In this document: piece after piece, positions 18,194-24,514 of the stretch | Layout of the letters: each line of letters opens with the position of its first letter | Position numbering within the stretch: position 1 is the first letter of the stretch | Translations under genes and position numbers: made by a program | The notes under the pieces: generated by a model | The model's database searches: none | What the model saw: only the letters and a program-made list of their open reading frames with translations | Told to the model about the DNA's origin: nothing | NCBI RefSeq assembly: GCF_023375815.1 | Contig: NZ_CP067412.1 | Coordinates: 5,580,001-5,644,000, forward strand | Origin: Pseudomonas sp. HS6 | GTDB taxonomy: Bacteria; Pseudomonadota; Gammaproteobacteria; Pseudomonadales; Pseudomonadaceae | Reading direction: 5' to 3' | DNA length: 64,000 bases

Positions 18194-19117
18194 TTATATT
18201 TCAAACTTCTTAAAGCCATTAAAGTAGCCCCCAAAGCAATTTTTATCTGGCAATTCTTTATTACTCACCAAATACTTAATATTGCCAAGAACCATCTCTT
18301 CTTTAATTGCGCTAATATGAAATCCTACCGCATTATAATTTATAACAACTCCAGAAACATTGCCGACGCAAAGGTTTTGAATTTTTTCGACATGTGACCT
18401 GATAAAAGCCCTAGATACATCTTCCATTTTTGACTCGAACACTTCCCTTAACTCGGCCTCGCTCATTAAAAAAGCGATGGCTAAAGGATGATCTGTTTCG
18501 TTCACTACTGCGATAGTTTTTGAATCATCAAAAAACTCCGTAACATCTACAAAGACAAATAATTTGCCATTATCACCAACATCTTCAGCTGACTGCTCAA
18601 TAGCCTCTTTAATTCTAGCAATTAGTTTATTTTTAGATCGAACCCTTTTGCACTCAACAAGTACATTTTCATTATTGAAAACAATGTCAGCTCGGCTTGA
18701 TAGATCAATGTCCACTCCTAGCTTTTTAATTTCAGAAGCAATAGATAACTCAAAGAGGAAATTTCTTGCGTCATCATTGCCTTCTTTATTGATTTTATTT
18801 TTAAAGGCCACTCCTGAAATAGATTTTTTAATAGTTTCTAGGAATTCCTTTTCTCTATTATCTGAAAGGTATTCTTTAAGTTTGACTATCTGGTTGATTT
18901 CGGAGAATGATTGAAGACAGTAATACATTTCATCACAAAAACACCCCCTAAATCTTTCGTAAAGTTGAATGTGTTTAATGTACTCGGGCACTCGGCCTTT
19001 CAACGGTATATTTAACTCTAACGTCAACCAATTGCAGCATGAATCAACCTTGCGCCTGAACTCGTTTCCAAGGTATGGGGCTATATCAATAAATTCAGTT
19101 TTGACTTGATAATACAT
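18194..19117 (-). CDS. Orphan PD-(D/E)XK-like nuclease candidate
   Basis: 307 residues in strikingly AT-rich DNA, unlike the flanks. No family is recognised overall, but a restriction-nuclease-like core is visible: FELSIASEIKKLG (Glu123), RADIVFNN (Asp144) and VLVECKRV (Glu155-x-Lys157), i.e. E...D...ExK with the expected strand spacing. The N-terminal 110 residues are mainly helical. The C-terminal part is mixed alpha/beta and has no other catalytic motif. It is the distal gene on the minus strand behind the integron-like junction. Its own downstream recombination site is not visible because the hexamer repeat begins right after the stop. Nuclease activity is inferred from the motif only. 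Confidence 0.6.
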   Translation of the reverse strand: MYYQVKTEFIDIAPYLGNEFRRKVDSCCNWLTLELNIPLKGRVPEYIKHIQLYERFRGCFCDEMYYCLQSFSEINQIVKLKEYLSDNREKEFLETIKKSISGVAFKNKINKEGNDDARNFLFELSIASEIKKLGVDIDLSSRADIVFNNENVLVECKRVRSKNKLIARIKEAIEQSAEDVGDNGKLFVFVDVTEFFDDSKTIAVVNETDHPLAIAFLMSEAELREVFESKMEDVSRAFIRSHVEKIQNLCVGNVSGVVINYNAVGFHISAIKEEMVLGNIKYLVSNKELPDKNCFGGYFNGFKKFEI

Positions 19118-19359
19118 AGTAATTCTTCTGCCGGCTCAGTGATTAAGAAATATATCGTTTGATTAAGAGACGGGCTTTAGTCTGATCATTTCCCCGTTAT
19201 TGAATTTCCGCTGTAAAAATAAACCATTTTCAACTATTTATAATAATTCGGGATACTCACTATAGCGTTTAGTGCTCCGCTGAAGTTTGTAATAAATCCA
19301 AAAGTAAATACTGCTGTGTATTTGATAGCGCTATGATTTTTTTCATTCTAAGTATACAT
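19118..19359. other. AT-rich spacer in the tRNA-Thr island
   Basis: About 240 bp of AT-rich DNA between the attC-like site and the nuclease candidate. No gene, tRNA or clear promoter seen. Confidence 0.4.
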
Positions 19360-19447
19360 GACGATTAAGCGAGAGGGCGGCCAAAAGCGCAGCTTTGGGA
19401 GGTCCAGTGAACGGACGTGAGCGGTAGTTGAGCGCATTGTTAGCGGC
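19360..19447 (-). other. attC-like recombination site (degenerate)
   Basis: Read on the minus strand, GCCGCTAAC (19447-19439) directly follows the stop of the HEPN-like gene and continues AATGCGCTCAA, like the R''-L'' half of an integron attC. An imperfect inverted repeat (CCAAAGC/GCTTTTGG) forms the middle. The expected second half ending in GTTRRRY is not well preserved (CTCGCTTAATCG), so the site looks degraded. Confidence 0.45.
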
Positions 19448-19891
19448 TTATGTGCCAGGCTCTGAGTAAAAAATTTCAAACATAATGGATACTGCCTCCT
19501 TTGCAATTACTTCCAATTTTTCTCTTTCATCCCACTGCTGATCCACTGTTAGTGCCGGCGCATCGTGCTTGGCGTGTACCAAGCTGTTTCTTAATTTTCG
19601 TAAGCTTTGCACTCGTTCGCCGAACCCTCTTTCCTCAAGAAGAGCGTGCGAATGCTTTTTTGAAGAGTCTGGGTTTGTTTCTCTTATGTGAGCTTCGATT
19701 ACCGCAAAGGAAATGACGATTACGCTAGCCCACGCGCCAGCGCAGAAACAGGCTTGAGTGTCACTTATTAGTGCGCACGCTTGTTCTCCTACAAGATAGC
19801 TGCCGAGTTCCTCGTAGTAAAAAATATGACTTTCATACCATTCGCGCCGCGCTTCCCATACTTCGGGCCTTGGAATTTCTAAGTGATCCAT
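19448..19891 (-). CDS. HEPN-like protein, apparent integron cassette gene
   Basis: 147 residues, mostly helical. The C-terminal helix holds RNSLVHAKHD, an R-N-x3-H motif (R101-H106) typical of HEPN ribonuclease or nucleotide-binding domains, preceded by the long helix VIVISFAVIEAHIRE. The gene is framed by inverted copies of GCCGCTAAC: one 6 nt before its ATG (19898-19906), one touching its stop (19439-19447). This is the arrangement of a cassette inserted at an integron attI with its own attC behind it. It reads away from the broken integrase gene at 20037, again as in integrons. RNase activity is only a possibility. Confidence 0.65.
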   Translation of the reverse strand: MDHLEIPRPEVWEARREWYESHIFYYEELGSYLVGEQACALISDTQACFCAGAWASVIVISFAVIEAHIRETNPDSSKKHSHALLEERGFGERVQSLRKLRNSLVHAKHDAPALTVDQQWDEREKLEVIAKEAVSIMFEIFYSEPGT

Positions 19892-20036
19892 AGATAAGCC
19901 GCTAACTATAAATAGACACCAACTGGTGCATAACTCCCAAAATGGGCGTGGCGTATAACATTCCTTGTTCTCTCACTACCCTTTTCTAGGCTGGGGCTTT
20001 CAGCGTTCCGATGACCGTATAAGGAAGTTATACACC
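19892..20036. promoter_or_regulatory. attI-like region between cassette and integrase remnant
   Basis: 145 bp between the cassette core site GTTAGCGGC (minus strand, 19906-19898) and the intI-like start. It would contain the attI site and the divergent cassette/integrase promoters if this is a former integron platform. No single promoter could be fixed. Confidence 0.4.
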
Positions 20037-20222
20037 ATGGATGGACAGCCTCGATTGCTCGGCCAAATGCGGGAGCAAATTCGCCTAGACACTACTCGAT
20101 TCGCACCGAGTATGTCTATTGCAAGTAGGTTACGCCGAACGGCAGGAATAGGCCTGCTGAGGTCGAAGCAACTCATTCAGATTCCGCAGTGTGTGGCTGT
20201 GCCTTTACCATTACTCAGCACT
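20037..20222 (+). pseudogene. Broken integron integrase (intI-like) N-terminal remnant
   Basis: The ATG at 20037 has AAGGA upstream. The first 17 residues (MDGQPRLLGQMREQIRL) match the N-terminal SAM-like domain of IntI-type recombinases. About 2 nt are then missing, and in the next frame HYSIRTEYVYCK continues the IntI motif (usual form HYSxRTExAYxxW) with TAG in place of the Trp codon, followed by a weaker RPAEVEA match. The rest of the gene is gone, cut by an IS5-like fragment. It is therefore non-functional. Orientation is opposite to the HEPN cassette, as in true integrons. Confidence 0.65.
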
Positions 20223-20223
20223 A

Positions 20224-20391
20224 GGCTCTGTACGAAATCCCGAGAAACCCAATCGTCGCCCCTTGAACTCTCGGACAAGGACTGGGGTGTAGTCTCCGAT
20301 CTCTTCATGGATAGCCATGGCCGAGGGCGGCCGCCTGATGTTTGATGGCGTGTTCTGGGTACTCTGCTCGGGTGCTGCGTGGCGAGATATG
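20224..20391 (+). mobile_element. IS5-family insertion sequence remnant (left end)
   Basis: GGCTCTGTACGAAA at 20224 looks like an IS5-type terminal inverted repeat. It is followed in one frame by LELSDKDWGVVSDLFMDSHG (from 20264) and, after a frameshift near 20340, by RLMFDGVFWVLCSGAAWRDM. Together these are the N-terminal about 50 residues of an IS5-family DDE transposase. The similarity stops abruptly at 20391, where the right att-like repeat begins. Confidence 0.75.
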
Positions 20392-20393
20392 TC

Positions 20394-20449
20394 GCACCAT
20401 ACAAAACAAAGCCCCTGCAGAAATGCAGGGGCTTTGTTGTTTCTGGGGT
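20394..20449 (+). repeat. Right att-like copy of the tRNA-Thr 3' region
   Basis: GCACCATA, then a hairpin (AAAGCCCCTGC/GCAGGGGCTTT) and TTGTTGTTTCTGGGGT. It repeats the order and most of the sequence found after tRNA-Thr at 17439-17486 (GGGGCTTTGT-x-GTTTCTGGGGT shared), as expected for the far junction of an island inserted into the tRNA end. Confidence 0.65.
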
Positions 20450-20529
20450 GTCCACATTTCGTCCACATCTCCGATCGTCGGCGACCGCATTGCCAGTTCT
20501 AATCGGAACAATCCGTAGACGATTTCACC

Positions 20530-20832
20530 TCAGGCTGGCTGCAAATCCCGCAATGCTTCCGGATGCTGGCTAGCAACACGTAACGATGTCTGTGCCGCAC
20601 CTGTCGGCTGCCTCCGACCCTGCTCCCAATCCTGCAACGTCCGCAGACTCACACCGATCAACTTGGCGAACGCACTCTGCGAAACGCCCACCTTCTCCCG
20701 TGCTTCATCGACCGCCGAAAGTGGCACCTCTGTCACACGAGCAGCTTTTCCCGCTTTCATCTGGCGGACAGAGTCCAGCAAGTCCTGCTGGAATTGCTCC
20801 AGTTCATTGACCACTGCTATTTCATCATCCAA
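20530..20832 (-). CDS. XRE/HigA-type (NadS-like) antitoxin without a toxin gene
   Basis: 100 residues starting at a TTG with GGAGAAAAG upstream. The N-terminal helix LLDSVRQMKAGKAARVTEV and the Cro/C1 helix-turn-helix VGVSQSAFAKLIGVSLRTLQDWEQGRRQPTG are those of HigA/NadS antitoxins. Such proteins repress their own operon and neutralise a RelE-fold toxin normally encoded immediately upstream. Here the upstream neighbour is hicB, 30 bp away, so the partner toxin seems lost. A related complete pair exists at 56650-57254. Confidence 0.85.
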   Translation of the reverse strand: MDDEIAVVNELEQFQQDLLDSVRQMKAGKAARVTEVPLSAVDEAREKVGVSQSAFAKLIGVSLRTLQDWEQGRRQPTGAAQTSLRVASQHPEALRDLQPA

Positions 20833-20862
20833 TTACTTTTCTCCAACTCTCAGTTGGTGAGC

Positions 20863-21288
20863 CTACGCAGCCTCAACCGAAAGCAAAATCCGGCGCCCAA
20901 GCTGCTGCAATGCTCGCTCCACATTCTCAATCTTGGAGTGATGCAGGAAATCGACTAACCGATCTACCTGGGGCCGTTGTACACCCAAGCGTCGTGCCAG
21001 TTCAGCTTTGCTGACCCCAGACTCCAGAAGCGTATTCCAGAGCCCAACCTTTGCCGCAGTCAGTGCAGGTAGACGCAAAACAGCGTCACTTTCCTGTTCT
21101 CCCGCATCACCTGTCGGAATCAACCGGCGATCATCAACGTAAATCGACAAGGCTGTTTCCATTGCATCAATGGCGCCGTCGAGTGCTTCCTCGAGGGTGT
21201 CGCCTGCGGTGTGCATCTCTGGAATTTCTGCGCAGGACAACCAGACACTGCCCGGCTCTTCGTGAACTTCCAACGCATATTCGAACAT
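20863..21288 (-). CDS. hicB: HicB family antitoxin
   Basis: 141 residues. The ATG at 21288 (MFEYALEV) has GAGAGGAAG upstream and is preferred over 21312. The N-terminal HicB partial RNase H-like fold is seen (YALEVHEEPGSVWLSCAEIPEMHTAGDTLEEALDGA), with a C-terminal helix-turn-helix (GVSKAELARRLGVQRPQVDRLVD) that binds DNA and autoregulates. It is encoded directly downstream of hicA on the minus strand, the order seen in HicAB loci. It is longer than the minimal HicB because of the XRE-type C-terminus. Confidence 0.92.
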   Translation of the reverse strand: MFEYALEVHEEPGSVWLSCAEIPEMHTAGDTLEEALDGAIDAMETALSIYVDDRRLIPTGDAGEQESDAVLRLPALTAAKVGLWNTLLESGVSKAELARRLGVQRPQVDRLVDFLHHSKIENVERALQQLGRRILLSVEAA

Positions 21289-21319
21289 TACGCTTCCTCT
21301 CATGGGGTACAACTGGGTC

Positions 21320-21502
21320 TCAATCCTTGAGACCCAGTTGTTTGATTATCGATTTTCTCAACCCTTCGCCCATTTCCTTGGCTCCGTGGTCGGGAAAGAC
21401 AGTTGATCTGCCATTCAAGGAAACCTTGAAATGGCTGCCCTTGCCGGTTTGGAACTCAACGCCTTGGGCTTTCAACCATCGCCGAAACTCGCTGTACTTC
21501 AT
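21320..21502 (-). CDS. hicA: HicA family mRNA interferase toxin
   Basis: 60 residues from MKYSEFRRWLKAQG. The double-stranded-RNA-binding-like HicA fold carries the catalytic His in GKGSHFKVSLNG and ends FPDHGAKEMGEGLRKSIIKQLGL. HicA cleaves mRNA, and HicB downstream (31 bp) blocks it. An upstream ATG at 21508 is possible. Longer in-frame starts run through the operator at 21536-21571 and are unlikely. Confidence 0.92.
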   Translation of the reverse strand: MKYSEFRRWLKAQGVEFQTGKGSHFKVSLNGRSTVFPDHGAKEMGEGLRKSIIKQLGLKD

Positions 21503-21535
21503 GTGCATCACTCGCTGTTTCGGTAGAGCGAATGT

Positions 21536-21571
21536 GCAACATATCTGTTGCGTATGCAACATAACTGTTGC
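21536..21571. promoter_or_regulatory. Candidate hicAB operator: two tandem inverted repeats
   Basis: GCAACA-TATC-TGTTGC (21536-21551) and GCAACA-TAAC-TGTTGC (21556-21571), phased by exactly 20 bp, about 35 bp before hicA. Two dyads on one helix face would suit cooperative binding by the HicB C-terminal DNA-binding domain. Confidence 0.6.
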
Positions 21572-21656
21572 ACCGCACATCTGGAACATCGCTAGCCTCC
21601 GCCACCACCTGGCCACGATTGCGCACATCCCTCTCCCACGCTACCTTCAAACCCGT

Positions 21657-21886
21657 CGCTGCCAATTCAGCGACCGGGCCTGATAACCCGCGTAAGATAC
21701 AGGCGCACCAGCGCCCCAACCCACGTTTGCCGGCGTTTTTTTGTGCCTGCATTTCCGTGCAATGGCGGCTGTGCGTGGGAGACCTTCGGGTCTGCCGGGT
21801 TCCTGTATCTCCGGTTTATCAGCCTGCGCATAGCTGCCACCCATTCGCCTGATAACGAATTGGCAGCACTCATTTGATACAGGGAG
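21657..21886 (+). ncRNA. C4-type antisense RNA control element (copy 1)
   Basis: Same-strand order a1-b1-b'-a'-a2-b2. a1 (CCTGATAA, 21679-21686) and a2 (21848-21855) are identical loops of two hairpins. b1 (AGATACAGG, 21695-21703) and b2 (GATACAGG, 21876-21883) repeat, and b2 lies on the Shine-Dalgarno AGGGAG. Between them a 16-bp stem (21764-21779 with 21823-21838) encloses a C(UUCG)G hairpin (21780-21793), b' (CCTGTATCT, 21802-21810) and a' (TTATCAG, 21816-21822), which are complementary to b and a. A leading hairpin CGCTG/CAGCG lies at 21657-21672. This is the logic of phage P1/P7 C4 RNA. A second copy with covarying pairs is at 56006. Confidence 0.75.
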
Positions 21887-21894
21887 TTTCACAA

Positions 21895-21954
21895 ATGATT
21901 AGCATCGATCCGTCCAAAGTCTGCCCCTTCCACCAACCAGCCATCGGTAGGTGA
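21895..21954 (+). CDS. 19-codon ORF directly under the C4-type element
   Basis: ATG at 21895, 8 nt after AGGGAG; reads MISIDPSKVCPFHQPAIGR then TGA. It is the first frame translated after the RNA element, and its stop lies 4 nt before the next start (21959). It could act as a coupling leader through which the antisense RNA controls the downstream gene. It is too short to judge by codon use. Confidence 0.45.
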   Translation: MISIDPSKVCPFHQPAIGR

Positions 21955-21958
21955 AGCC

Positions 21959-22225
21959 ATGACCCATCCCCACGATCTGAAAACCCTCGGCCTCACCCAT
22001 TTCTTCTTCCACTCCAACCACGCACTCTTCCGCACCAACTCCGGCGTCCCGGTCGTCACCGCCCTCTCCCACGCGTCCCATCTGCTCCACATTTCCAAAC
22101 TGCTCACGTCAGATACTTCCGCCGCCAACGACCCGGAACTCCACGCCTGCGCCTCGCAATATTTGCAGGAGTTGAGCAAGGCGCTGGTTGATGATGCGGT
22201 CAAAGTGCTGAGCCCAGATCCGTAA
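21959..22225 (+). CDS. Small DUF3077-like protein
   Basis: 88 residues. The pattern LFRTNSGVPVVTALSHASHLLH followed by a C-terminal helix AASQYLQELSKALVDDAV-type (here CASQYLQELSKALVDDAV) resembles the Pseudomonas DUF3077 family of small helical proteins of unknown function. There is no signal peptide or metal motif. It is controlled in all likelihood by the RNA element upstream through the 19-codon ORF. It ends before a bidirectional terminator shared with the SDR gene. Confidence 0.7.
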   Translation: MTHPHDLKTLGLTHFFFHSNHALFRTNSGVPVVTALSHASHLLHISKLLTSDTSAANDPELHACASQYLQELSKALVDDAVKVLSPDP

Positions 22226-22239
22226 ACCGGCGCCCACAA

Positions 22240-22272
22240 AAAAGCCCTCGCATCGCTGCGAGGGCTTTGTGT
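22240..22272. terminator. Bidirectional terminator
   Basis: AAAAAAGCCCTCGCA-tcgc-TGCGAGGGCTT between the convergent genes ending at 22225 (+) and 22284 (-). Confidence 0.85.
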
Positions 22273-22283
22273 TACCGCATCAA

Positions 22284-22994
22284 TCAGTGCCCAGCGCTCT
22301 GCCCACCATCCACATGCAGAATCTCGCCAGTGACAAAACTCGCGTTATCCAGATACACCACAGCCTGCGCAATATCGTCGATCTCGCCCATGTGCCCAAC
22401 CGGATGCAGCGCGCCCAGTGCCGCGTGGGTTTCCTCGCCATGCATCGGCGTCTTGATGATGCCTGGCGATACCGCGTTCACCCGGATCCCGCGTTTGGCG
22501 TATTCAATGGCCAGGGATTTGGTGGCGGCGTTGAGGCCGCCCTTGGTCAGTGACGCGAGGACCGAGGGCACGCCGTCGACCGCGTGGTCGGTCAGGCTGG
22601 TGGTGATGTTGACCACGTGGCCCTTGCCCTGTTTTTCCATCTCGGCGATGGCCAGTTGGGTGATGTAGAAGAAGCCGTTGAGGTTGACCGACAGCACCGC
22701 CGCGTAATCTTCCGGTGTGTAGGCGGTGAACGGTTTGGCGACGAAGATGCCGGCGTTGTTGACCAGGGTGTCGATGCGGCCGAAGCGGGCCACGCCTTCG
22801 CTGATGACGCGTTGAGCGGTGGCCGGGTCGCCGATGTCGCCGGCGATGGTCAGGATCTGCGGATCGTTCGACGGTTTGATCGAGCGCGAGGTGGCGACGA
22901 TGTTGTAGCCCAGTTCACGGAAGGCCTTGACCATGCCTTCGCCCAGACCTTGGGAGGCGCCAGTGATGACAACGGTTTTTTTCGAGTTGCTCAT
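22284..22994 (-). CDS. SDR family oxidoreductase lacking the catalytic Tyr
   Basis: 236 residues from MSNSKKTVV. The Rossmann TGASQGLGEG (TGxxxGxG), NNAG and the C-terminal PGIIKTPMHGEE and HVDGGQSAG are classical short-chain dehydrogenase features. The active-site segment reads VPSVLASLTKGG: the Lys is present, but the position four residues before it (normally Tyr of YxxxK) is Ala. Standard hydride-transfer chemistry is therefore doubtful. It is the last gene of a tautomerase-DsbA-SDR operon (33-bp gap). Confidence 0.88.
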   Translation of the reverse strand: MSNSKKTVVITGASQGLGEGMVKAFRELGYNIVATSRSIKPSNDPQILTIAGDIGDPATAQRVISEGVARFGRIDTLVNNAGIFVAKPFTAYTPEDYAAVLSVNLNGFFYITQLAIAEMEKQGKGHVVNITTSLTDHAVDGVPSVLASLTKGGLNAATKSLAIEYAKRGIRVNAVSPGIIKTPMHGEETHAALGALHPVGHMGEIDDIAQAVVYLDNASFVTGEILHVDGGQSAGH

Positions 22995-23027
22995 GATGAA
23001 ATCCTCAATCAATAAGTAGGTGTTGAA

Positions 23028-23672
23028 TCAGGCGGTAGCCAGTTGTTTCAGCATTTGTTCGTAGTACTCGACCGATTGCGAGCCGGATACCAAGTGCTTG
23101 CCGTTCAGGATCAGCGCGGGCACCGAGTTGATTCCGTGCTGCCGGTAGAACGCCTGCAGTTGCCGCACTTCGCTGGCGAATTCGTCGTTGGCCAGCACCT
23201 TGCGGGCCCTCGCTGCATCCAGCCCCGCTTCGGTCGCCAGACGGATCAGTGTCGGGTGATCGTTCGGGTTGTCGCCGTCGCGGAAGTAAGCGCGCAGAAG
23301 GATCTTTTTCAGCGCGATCTGCCGCCCTTCCTGCGCTGCCCACATCAGCAACCGATGGGCATCGAAGGTGTTGTGAAAGTGCGTGCGTTTCTCCAGGTCG
23401 AACTCGAAACCGATGGCCTTGCCGCGTTCGATCTGCATCTTCTTGCCGGCAGCGACGTCTTCGGCGGTGCGGCCGTATTTGCGCATCAGGTGCTGCACCG
23501 CTGGTTCGCCTTCGGCGGGCATGTCCGGGTTGAGTTCGAAGGGCTTGTAGGTCAGCGCCACCGAAACCTCGCCGGCCAGATTGCCGATCGCCTGCTCCAG
23601 CGCTGTCGCCCCGAGCGCGCACCAGGGGCACACCACGTCGGAGACGAAATCGATGGTCACGGTCGAGGTCAT
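23028..23672 (-). CDS. DsbA family oxidoreductase (FrnE-like)
   Basis: 214 residues, no signal peptide, hence cytosolic. The N-terminal FVSDVVCPWC redox motif (CPWC) and the late cis-Pro loop GINSVPALILNGKHLVSG are the thioredoxin-fold DsbA/FrnE signature, with the helical insert LMRKYGRTAEDV between. FrnE-like proteins act as dithiol oxidoreductases or glutathione-type isomerases. The start overlaps the tautomerase stop by 4 nt (ATGA, 23669-23672). Confidence 0.9.
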   Translation of the reverse strand: MTSTVTIDFVSDVVCPWCALGATALEQAIGNLAGEVSVALTYKPFELNPDMPAEGEPAVQHLMRKYGRTAEDVAAGKKMQIERGKAIGFEFDLEKRTHFHNTFDAHRLLMWAAQEGRQIALKKILLRAYFRDGDNPNDHPTLIRLATEAGLDAARARKVLANDEFASEVRQLQAFYRQHGINSVPALILNGKHLVSGSQSVEYYEQMLKQLATA

Positions 23673-23887
23673 GACTGGCCCCGTTCCGCCAGTTGTCGGC
23701 GGTACTCGGTAGTGGTGATGCCGGCGTAGCCCCAGTTATCGGTGTCGACTTCTTCGATCACGATGTGGGTCAGGTCCGGGCGCTTGTTGAGGACGCGTTC
23801 CAGGGTTTCAGTGATTTCGGCGATCACCTGAGCTTTCTGCTCACGGGTAACACCATCGCGGGTGATGCGTACGCTGACAAATGGCAT
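23669..23887 (-). CDS. 4-oxalocrotonate tautomerase family protein
   Basis: 72 residues beginning MPFVSVRITRDGV. After Met removal the catalytic Pro1 is exposed, as in all tautomerase-superfamily enzymes, and the family pattern T-R-E-Q-K-A-Q-V-I-A-E-I follows. The family does enol-keto tautomerisation or related chemistry. The substrate is unknown. It is the first gene of the operon with the DsbA-like and SDR genes, divergent from the LysR gene at 24515, a common pairing for a regulator and its target operon. Confidence 0.9.
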   Translation of the reverse strand: MPFVSVRITRDGVTREQKAQVIAEITETLERVLNKRPDLTHIVIEEVDTDNWGYAGITTTEYRRQLAERGQS

Positions 23888-24514
23888 GACGACGACTCCA
23901 GTGACCTGCCCTCGGGATGATGGTCAGGTGTTGGAGCTCAATTTAGGCGTGTACCGGGAGGGGAAAAAGTAGGGGTGGGGTACTTCATTTGTGAGGTGGT
24001 GTAATGAATTGGCAATCCAAAGTTCAGTGACAGAGAATTCCCCCAAGAGCGCGAAACCGGCTGCCATCAGGTGACGATAGCCGGCGTTAGGAACCCCGTT
24101 GATGACCTGAAAATCAGCGTTCGGGTGAGACCTCTTCTCCCTTGCTTGAGGGAGAAAAATATCAAGCTTCTTTGAAAAATGCCGGCAGCGATGTCGGCTT
24201 TTTTATGAGCGTTATTTGAACTTCCTTTGAGATACGCCTGCTCAAATTGCTGGCATAACACGCCGACCCTGTCAGTCGTTTCCCTCTGAATATCCCCGCA
24301 AACGCACCCAAACCGTGCACTTTTTTTGACCCCAATCACCCCCACGTCACCAAAAACCCCGATCCTGTGTCAGCCTCCAGCCATCGGCAGGGACATCAAT
24401 TCGCTACTAATTGCGCGACAACTATGCTCAGGTGCAGGAATATAGCCGGCAAATGGCGCCGTTCAGGCCGTCACGTACACAACAATACCCAGCCCACTTC
24501 AGAGGGCATTACCC
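23888..24514. other. Long divergent intergenic region, possible small RNA on minus strand
   Basis: 627 bp. A bidirectional hairpin with T-runs on both sides (GCCGGCA/TGTCGGC, 24178-24207) and a second hairpin (TTCTCCCTT/GAGGGAGAA, 24133-24155) lie in the middle. A minus-strand frame at 24067-24345 overlaps both but reads through the hairpin, so it is more likely untranslated. Promoters for the tautomerase operon and the LysR gene must be here. Confidence 0.4.

Noticed and set aside
21456..21892. Small minus-strand frames over the RNA element
   Set aside because: They read through stems and loops that pair and covary between the two copies, so the element is RNA. Such frames recur as spurious proteins in Pseudomonas.
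24067..24345. 92-codon frame as a protein gene
   Set aside because: It crosses two hairpins including a terminator-like one and has no codon bias. Kept only as a possible RNA.
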